From NCBI GenBank assembly GCA_018398575.1, contig JAGTXZ010000014.1:1860001-1924000 (forward strand): a stretch of DNA of 64,000 nucleotides. The letters run 5' to 3'. Source of the DNA: Ampelomyces quisqualis. Its lineage: Eukaryota; Ascomycota; Dothideomycetes; Pleosporales; Phaeosphaeriaceae. How positions within the stretch are numbered: the first letter of the stretch is position 1; each line of letters opens with the position of its first letter. The notes under the pieces were generated by a model that worked only from the letters and a program-made list of their open reading frames with translations, had not been told where the DNA came from and did no database searches. This document shows positions 57,607 through 64,000 of this stretch, piece by piece. The position numbers were made by a program, and so were the translations under genes.

Positions 57607-58852
57607 CTATGTCTTCTTCCCGCCATATATCACTTCCAACTGCGCACACACCGCCTCAGTAACTTCCTTCGTCCCTGCGCTCCCGCCTAGATCTCGCGTC
57701 CTCACACCCCTCTCTGTCACAGTCTCGACACTTTCCATCAACGTCTTCGCTGCTTCCTCCTCACCAAGCCAAATCAGCATCTCTGATGCCGTCCAGAATG
57801 TCGCTACGGGATTCGCTACGCCTTTACCCGTGATATCGAACGCCGAGCCATGGATAGGTTCAAACATGGACGGATTCTTGCGCGTGGGGTCGAGGTTGGA
57901 TGTTGGTGCGATGCCGATTGAGCCGGCGAGTGCGGCGGCGAGGTCGGACAGAATGTCCGCATGCTACATGCGCCTCGTCATTAGTTCCTGCGACCGATTC
58001 CAAGCCGTCGTCGGACAGACTTACAAGATTGGTAGCAACAATGGTATCCAGGCTCTTTGGATCCAACACCATTCGACAAGTCATCGCATCAACCAACATT
58101 TTATCCCACTTGACATCGTCAAACTCCTTGCTCACTTCCGCCGCGATTTCATCCCACATGACCATCCCATTGCGCTGCGCGTTACTTTTCGTCACAACCG
58201 TCAGAAACTTCCTTGGCCTCTTCCTTGCCGTTTCAAACGCAAACCGAATCAAACGCTCCACACAATGCCTTGTGAAAATTGAGATCTCAGTGGCCATTTC
58301 CCAGGGCTGGCCGCGGTGTGAACGGCCGCCGTGGCCAGCGTACTCGCCTTCGGTATTTTCGCGCACAATTACCCAGTCGAGATCGCCGGGGTTGGCTTTA
58401 CGGAGAGGAGATTCCGTCCCGCGGAAGATCTTAGTGGGGCGCACGTTGGCGTATTGTTGGAAGGGTTGGCAGATTGCTAGGCGGAGGTTCCAGAGGGAAA
58501 TGTGGTCTGGGACATCTATCGTCGGTATTAACACCACTTCTTTGAACAAAATACCCTTGCGTAAAAGTAGAACGTAGACTTGGAGGGATGGATTACCTGG
58601 TGCACCTACTGCGCCGAACAAAATTGCATCATGTTTCCGCAGCTGCTCGAGTCCGCCGTCGGGTATGTATTGCCCAGTCTTCTTGTATGTTTCTGAACTC
58701 CAGTCAAATTCCTCAAAGTCGAGTTTGAATGTGCCGTCGAGGTTGGCGAGTTTGCGAAGGACTTGGACGCCAGCGTCGATTACTTCTGGGCCGATGCCAT
58801 CCGCGCCGATAGTGGCGATGGAGTGCTTGCGGAGCGTTGAGACAGGTGACAT
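57607..58852 (-). CDS. Tartrate dehydrogenase/isopropylmalate-dehydrogenase family, TtuC-like
   Basis: Three exons, 58852-58597, 58515-58025 and 57963-57607, introns 81 and 61 nt, 367 residues. The start gives STLRKHSIATIGADGIGPEV, the nucleotide-fold entry of the beta-decarboxylating dehydrogenase family. DWVIVRENTEGEYAGHGG is the substrate loop; LTVVTKSNAQRNGMVMWD, VDAMTCRMVLDPKSLDTIV, NLHADILSDLAAALAGSIG and MFEPIHGSAFDITGKGVANP complete the active site and the NAD-binding region. The ENTEGEYAG loop and overall length fit tartrate dehydrogenase/decarboxylase and D-malate dehydrogenase rather than leucine-pathway Leu2. Family members oxidise a 2-hydroxy acid with NAD+, often with decarboxylation, needing Mn2+/Mg2+. 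A regulator pair lies upstream in the same direction, which suggests local control of a sugar-acid or tartrate pathway. Confidence 0.88.
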
Positions 58853-59271
58853 GATGTGCGAATTATGGAAGTGTTCAAGGTTGGTGTCTTACTGAGTGTA
58901 GCTATCTGTCCGTTATTTTTATGCTGTAGATGCTCACGTGTTACGGGCTTAATTTCCCCGCGCTCTACTTGGGCTCGCGTTCCTGGGGAATGTTGATCGT
59001 CGTTGAGGTTGGGGGTGTCGATGCGGGGCGCGGGCGGAGAAAGAAAGTCCGGCTGTCTATCCGATGCTCTTGTACCTTCCGATGTACACTGTTATTGAAT
59101 TTTTCGGACTATTGTGTGTTAAAAACCGTGCGTGCACCAATCTAGCAAGCCTCAAGGATTTACATTGTTGCATAGCAGACGTAGTTGTAGCATTTCAAAC
59201 AACTTTGTAAAAAGTTACAACGCCAATAGTCCCTCTGAATACCGCAGCCTTAAATGACCAAGAATACACTG
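58853..59271. other. Intergenic, promoter of the TtuC-like gene
   Basis: About 420 bp between tandem minus-strand genes. No core promoter element stands out. Confidence 0.45.
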
Positions 59272-61376
59272 CTAGTCGAAGTCCTGAAATACGTTCCAGT
59301 ACTGATCTTGTTCAAACCAGAAGGGAATGTCGAATCCAGAAAACGGGTCAAGGGCATGGGGAGTTACTGGGCCGCTAGATTGCCCTGGATTCAGGCCACT
59401 GCCAAGAACATCATTCAAGGGTATGTCACTGTTATCGAAGACCAAGTCGTCCGACCAAGAAGCAGTGTAATCCGGGTCATGGGACTGCCCATTGTGGGGG
59501 TTTTTTGATGCCCCACTGTGGGAAGAGTTAATACCAAAGAGACCATACTCCGGCCTGTTAGTATGATCTTGTGTGCCTTGAGATGTTATGCTGGCCTGCT
59601 CCGTGGCTACTGACGGTGCGTATGCATGTCGTTCATCATAACGTGGAGCATCCTCGAGGCTATCTGGCCAACTCTTGCTTGAAGTATTTTTCATGCGGCT
59701 GCGAAGGTCCCGTATGGCAGCAGCACTTGCTTCCGGCCATGCACTTCCCCGACGGGCAAGGTGCAGGAGCACCTTGATACTTCGGTCGGCAAGCCTTCAC
59801 CGAACTTGTTAGCCACAATCAAATAGAAATATGTTCTTCTTACCTGATCACAGTCTCATGCGACAGGTGATCTTCATTGGCGGCGAAGAACAGGATAAAG
59901 GTACTAATCCAAATTGCCCATGTACACGACGGCCACAGCAAAGTCAGAGATTCGCGGCCATTGGAAGTGACGTCTTTTGATTTGACAGCATCGTGTAAGA
60001 TGTTAATGATGGATCTTGCGGACCCGACGCATAACTGTAACGCCGCGTCGTATTCTACGCCCCTGCGAGAAGCAGCCAAGATCGGCCGGTAGAGCGAGAT
60101 GATTGATTCGTGTTTGAGCAAGGTCAGGATAGCCAGGTTGTATGGTGATATCTGATGAGCATTGTCTCCGTCGGCCAAGTCCTCAATTTTGTTCCACCAT
60201 TGTGCAATTTTGGCAGATATGGCGGTTGCTTTCTCGGGATCCTTGTGGACATAGTGCACCGACTTGTTGCGTAATTCGATAATCTCTCCGCGCAGCCTTG
60301 ATCCGCGAGCAACAAAGCTTAGTATTTTGAACCTGTTGTCTACAATTGTGAGGGCAAATTACTATCTCTGAATAGCAGGAGGTACCTTGGAAAAGCTCTT
60401 GTTTACCATCCATGTGTTTCTCGGCCAGTGGGTAGCACACATCCACATCATCGTCGTTGATGCCCAAAGGCAAACCCATCGATTGGCAGAGGAATCGATC
60501 TATGGCATATAGCGACCAGAAGACACGTTGACGTAGCTCTCTCTCAACAACAGAGAACGAACCATATCGAGCAGGACATCGGTGAAGACCGAGTTGTAGA
60601 GCCATGCGGTTGATCAAGCCGCCAATTCGTGAAGCTGCGTTTAGCCGTAGCATACTGACCAGAAAAAGCTGGACACTGATTGCGGCTTGTAAACCGAGTA
60701 TGGAAGTTGGTTTCGTGAGAACATGCTGGAGGCTATCCACTGCTGCATCATACGATGGAAAGACGATTTCAGCAGGATACTGCATTTTGTTGAGATATCC
60801 AGCTTGCCGCTGGTCGGCTAGGGAAATAGACATGATTGAGCGAACTATAACCAGTTGAAAGTGTTTGAAGGTGCCCGCAGTTTGAGGTGTGCCATGTGAA
60901 ATAGCTTCGAAATAAACCAACACTGTCGGAGCATGTAGAAAGGGGTAGAATGGATGCCAGTTTGCGAAAAAGCTTCCGCTAAAATCAACAAGGTCCTGGT
61001 AGGAATTATAAAACCCGTGATCTGCATGAAGCTCGTTGTGTCTCCACAGGCGCTCGGTGCCACTGCCTTGGGGTAGCACAGAGGGAAGTTGATCGTCTTC
61101 TCCAGGAACAACATCACTAGCGGGTGTGGCGACAGTAGTCGTGTCCAGTCCGTGCTGTCGCAATGCACTATAGACGGATCGAATGAAGTAAATGCCGCTG
61201 GCACTACCAACGAAGCCGGAAGACTTGTCTCCACGAACGCTACGCATTAAGCCGACCTCGCGGTGCGGCTGTGCTGAGGAACATCGTCGTTTACTGGGCC
61301 GCTCGTTCTTTTGTCCTCCGGAGTCCATTGTGTCTTCACTCAGCGTGGCCAGACTAGACAGTGTGGTGTGCTTCAT
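59272..61376 (-). CDS. Fungal-specific transcription factor domain protein lacking its own zinc cluster
   Basis: Exons 61376-60386, 60339-59844 and 59794-59272, introns 46 and 49 nt, 669 residues from the ATG at 61376. SGFVGSASGIYFIRSVYSAL is a block that in many Zn2Cys6 regulators follows the DNA-binding part. It is followed by the fungal_trans domain: FANWHPFYPFLHAPTV, INRMALQLGLHRCPARYG, RELRQRVFWSLYAIDRFLC and SMGLPLGINDDDVDVCYP. The C-terminus is rich in Asn, Ser, Asp and Pro, like an activation region. No Cys cluster is present in this model, but a complete one is encoded just upstream on the same strand (61574-62301), so the two may be one gene joined by a splice I could not identify. 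Function would be nuclear regulation, possibly of the TtuC-like gene. Confidence 0.78.
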
Positions 61377-61573
61377 GGAGTTGCTGGCCGAGCTAGCAGT
61401 GCAAAGGAGCCGCAACAAGCTAATGACTCAGCAAGTGCTTGCATGTTGAGCTTGTACCCGGGTGAGGCTCTATGGGTGTTGTATCTCAGGCCAACGAGGA
61501 TGGTGAAACTCCATCCTGAGAGCCCGGCTTGGCCTTGAGATTATCGTGTTGTGAATAGCACCGCGTGATGTGG

Positions 61574-62301
61574 TCAAAAGTAGCTATCAAGCCACGCCGT
61601 AGTATCGTCACCCGAAGCTGAGCTATTAGGTACCACAGGGCGTCTGCAGTCCCGTAGCCGCTCAATGACGTCTACTAGAGACCCGTCTGTAGGAAGAGGA
61701 TGCACGTGCGCTTCTTGGTAATCGCGTTCAAGGCTGTCTCTGTTGAAAGTCGGTAGTTTTGGATCTGCGGGTTGTTTTCCTGAATTCATGTCTGGCAGCG
61801 CAGTACCGTGAATGTTGTGCGTCGTTGCGTCTCGCTCCCGAAACCAAGCCAGAAGGTCTTCTTTGGCTCGCAGCGGTTGCTGCTTCCACTCGGTCTGCTT
61901 TTCGGCCTTTGAGCGCTGAAGCCTCTCAGGTGAGTCCAGGTTGGCCATCGTACCCAGAGAAACAGAGTCCTCGATACCATAGCATCTGAGCGCACTTAGT
62001 GTCGAGTATAAAGCTGCTTCAGTATCGTGCAGACGGTTCTCGAGACTTGTCATATACAGGACTGGCAAGCCCCGCTTGCCGCCTTCCTGATAGCGACACG
62101 ACAATATCGACGTCTGACATTGCGAGCATATTGGTCTGCTGGGGTCAGATCTAGTGATACCGAGGAGGTTTTTGTTAGACAGACAGCTTGCGATCACATT
62201 TGCACTTCTTGGACCGGCAGGGCTCGCACGCAATCGGGTTCAAGCTGTCCTGTCTCGCGATTTAGCGGCATTCAGATGTGAAGGAAGTTGTGCGTACCAT
62301 G
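61574..62301 (-). CDS. Short Zn(II)2Cys6 DNA-binding protein, possibly the 5' half of the adjacent regulator
   Basis: Model: exon 1 is the ATG alone (62301-62299), intron 49 nt, exon 2 62249-62185, intron of only 34 nt, exon 3 62150-61574; 214 residues. Splicing gives MDSLNPIACEPCRSKK, then CKCDRKLSDPSRPICSQC, then QTSILSCRYQ. That is C-x2-C-x6-C-x11-C-x2-C-x6-C, a correct Zn2Cys6 spacing, followed by a short coiled-coil-like stretch (YMTSLENRLHDTEAALYSTL). The frame ends at TGA 61574-61576. Lengths sum to a multiple of three. The 34-nt intron is below the usual fungal minimum, but without it the second half of the zinc cluster is lost. It probably binds CGG-type sites in the nucleus. Whether it is a complete small factor or the N-terminus of the 669-residue protein downstream is open. 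Confidence 0.65.
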
Positions 62302-62680
62302 TGCGATATGCAACTAGATGTGGGGTAGTAGGAAGGGTTGGAAATGCTCTTGATTGTGCTGCACGTTCCTGGCTACCGGTACTCGACGCGAACCCGATCT
62401 GGCAAGCACGGAGAAAGCTTAATACACATGACCACTTGCACTTTTGGTTGATTACACGACAAGCTTGAGGCCAAATTACTCGAGATAGGATGCGAGAACG
62501 AGCTTGTCTACCCATTCCGTTGCCATTGATCATTCTGCCACGGTGTGCACAATTTAGTGCTATGTAAGAAACCGCTGTTGAACACTCTACGCTCTATCCG
62601 ATGAAGACTTTCATCGTCTAGACTAGGCTAAAACCCAGTGACAGATCCCAAACGCCATCGCTATGCTTGCAAATGTGACC
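62302..62680. other. Intergenic, nothing recognised
   Basis: About 380 bp between two minus-strand genes (the 5' region of the zinc-cluster gene and the 3' region of the TFIIE-beta gene). No supported ORF. Confidence 0.5.
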
Positions 62681-63475
62681 CTACTTCCGCATGCCGGAAA
62701 AGTCTTTGAGGATATGGGCCATGTGCGTGTTCGTCTGCTTGCCACCACGGCGAGGGGCGCGCTTCTTCTTCTGCTTGGGGCCCCCGTTGTTGACCTGGCG
62801 AGGCGCACTCGCAGCGTGTAGGCCAACGTTCATGAGTGTTGCGCGCAGGTCGTCGGGGTTTGCCGGAATGGCAATCTTGTGCCACTCATTCAGAAACTCA
62901 GGGTCCATGGCATGCATGAGGGACGGGTCATTGTCCCATACTGTCTTGGCGATGCCGTCCTTTGCACGCTTCACAAGCACCTCCTTCTTGTCCTCCATGG
63001 CCTTGATGTCGTCGGCGACCGTGGCCCAGCCGTCCTTGAGGTCCTTGATGGCCAGGCCCTGCGCGGACTTCTGGTTCTGCAGGTAGCCCTTGAGCTGCGC
63101 AGGGTTGCGGATGTCGAGCTTGGGCCTGTAGCGGTACGTGTCGTTGGCGGCGTTCCACGAGATGCGGTTGCCCTCGCTGTCGGAGCGGAAGAGGGTGCGC
63201 AGCTGGTCGCGCTGGGGGTCGCCCGGCCTGACGCCCAGGAAGCCCATGATCTCGTCGAAGCCCAGCCACTTCTGCTGGTCGCGCAGGTGGTTGACCGTGT
63301 AGGTGAAGCGCGTGTAGACGTGCTCGCCGCTGCCCTGGTCCGCGGGCTGCGAGTAGACGACGCCGGGTGCGCCGTCGGCGGGGCGCTTGCGCTTGGCCCC
63401 GCTGGCCGACGTGTTGGATGGCGTGGGCGAGGGCGCGTTGACGCGCGAGGCCGGGTTCGCTTTGAGGAAGGACAT
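62681..63475 (-). CDS. TFA2: Transcription initiation factor TFIIE beta subunit
   Basis: Single exon, 264 residues, from ATG 63475. Two winged-helix regions are visible: the TFIIE-beta core domain (FTYTVNHLRDQQKWLGFDEI, then LRTLFRSDSEGNRISW, about residues 55-125) and a second segment (about 126-170, with LKGYLQNQKSAQGLAIKDL). The basic C-terminal tail (KQKKKRAPRRGGK, then THMAHILKDFSG) matches the conserved end of Tfa2. TFIIE-beta pairs with TFIIE-alpha, binds promoter DNA near the melting site and recruits TFIIH to the RNA polymerase II preinitiation complex. The N-terminal 45 residues are Ser/Pro/Ala-rich. The gene is head-to-head with the partial gene at the window end. Confidence 0.9.
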   Translation of the reverse strand: MSFLKANPASRVNAPSPTPSNTSASGAKRKRPADGAPGVVYSQPADQGSGEHVYTRFTYTVNHLRDQQKWLGFDEIMGFLGVRPGDPQRDQLRTLFRSDSEGNRISWNAANDTYRYRPKLDIRNPAQLKGYLQNQKSAQGLAIKDLKDGWATVADDIKAMEDKKEVLVKRAKDGIAKTVWDNDPSLMHAMDPEFLNEWHKIAIPANPDDLRATLMNVGLHAASAPRQVNNGGPKQKKKRAPRRGGKQTNTHMAHILKDFSGMRK

Positions 63476-63938
63476 GGTGGGTGGGGCGGGTGCTGGGAGT
63501 GGCGGCGGAGCTGGGAGTGGCGGCGGAGCTGGCGGTGAGGTGAAGGGGCTGAGGTCGAGTTGTGCAGCGTCTAGCTAAAGAGTCGCACGGCGAACCGAAC
63601 AGAGGGGGGCGAGAGGGCGTCGGTGCGAGCAGGCAGTGGCAGGAGCTGTCGGGCGCGGTGAAGGAGATGGAGGCGCCCACGACATTGTACTATGATTGTC
63701 CGTCACAGTCTCACAGCCATGCACCGCGACGCTATGATGCGTCCAGGCTTGGCGCCAAACAAAGTAAACGAAGCTCGCGCCTCGCGCCTGCCTGCCCACC
63801 GCCCACCGCCCACCGCCCAGCACCACACCACACCACTCCATTGTCTCAACACGCTCCTTTGTCCCTTCTTTCTGCATCTCTGCGCCCCACCGTCGACGAT
63901 GCAGCTGGCCTTGCCAACCACCAACTAATCTCACCACC
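63476..63938. other. Divergent promoter region between TFA2 (-) and the next gene (+)
   Basis: About 460 bp, GC-rich, with a repeated CCACCGCC pattern near 63798-63820 and a short duplicated GGGAGTGGCGGCGGAGCTG unit around 63494-63532. No TATA box. Confidence 0.5.
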
Positions 63939-64000
63939 ATGGCGGCGGCCACCGTTGACGTCGGCTACCTCGCCGCGTCCTACTCGGTCCCAGCGACAAC
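63939..64000 (+). CDS. Start of an unidentified gene (truncated by the window)
   Basis: ATG at 63939-63941 in a good fungal context (CCACC before ATG) opens a frame that stays open to the window end. Only about 20 residues are visible (MAAATVDVGYLAASYS and onward). That is too little to name; it faintly recalls the N-terminus of nuclear-pore filament proteins of the Mlp/TPR type, which is a guess. Confidence 0.5.
   Translation, partial: MAAATVDVGYLAASYSVPAT

Noticed and set aside
62928..63680. 250-codon minus-strand ORF overlapping TFA2
   Set aside because: It is another frame of the GC-rich TFIIE-beta gene; the translation is Arg/Pro/His repeats.

Overview
The window is nuclear DNA of a filamentous ascomycete. 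Genes are dense (roughly one per 2.2 kb), lie on both strands and carry one to four short introns, mostly 46-64 nt with GTRNGY donors, CTAAC/CTGAC-like branch sites and YAG acceptors. Several families are typical of fungi: Zn(II)2Cys6 regulators, a PDR-type ABC exporter, an ISWI remodeler, Cdc24 and an F-box/WD40 protein resembling FWD-1. The mix of families suggests Dothideomycetes, possibly Pleosporales; that placement is inference. No tRNA, rRNA, CRISPR array or intact transposon was recognised. Exon boundaries were read by eye and checked for frame: unless stated, exon lengths sum to a multiple of three.

Left part (1-14.5 kb). The C-terminus of a HECT ubiquitin ligase is followed by about 1.5 kb without a gene. 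Then comes a block that looks like a small plant-polysaccharide utilisation cluster: an ACS-family MFS transporter (with one suspicious junction), a secreted GH5 glucanase, a GH88 unsaturated glycuronyl hydrolase divergent from the GH5, a Zn2Cys6 regulator, a DUF2264 protein divergent from the regulator, and a small methyltransferase. Extracellular attack, uptake, intracellular removal of unsaturated sugars and local regulation would fit together; this is an inference from gene content.

Middle (14.9-35.9 kb). A decayed CorA-like Mg2+ transporter, a small DUF2231-like membrane protein and a secreted amidase precede two conserved housekeeping genes, ISW2-type ISWI and GET3. A secreted class-3 lipase, a class II aldolase, a luciferase-domain (DUF5519) protein, an FAD monooxygenase and an F-box protein with an RGG tail follow.

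Right part (36-64 kb). A 620-residue G-alpha-like protein has every nucleotide-binding motif altered and a roughly 240-residue N-terminal extension; it is the most unusual protein here. Next come Cdc24, head-to-head with the FWD-1-like F-box/WD40 protein, and a full-size PDR ABC transporter. A phosphotransferase interrupted by one in-frame stop lies beside a tartrate/isopropylmalate-type dehydrogenase. Two adjacent regulator genes look like the two halves of one Zn2Cys6 factor. TFIIE-beta and the first 62 nt of a divergent gene end the window.
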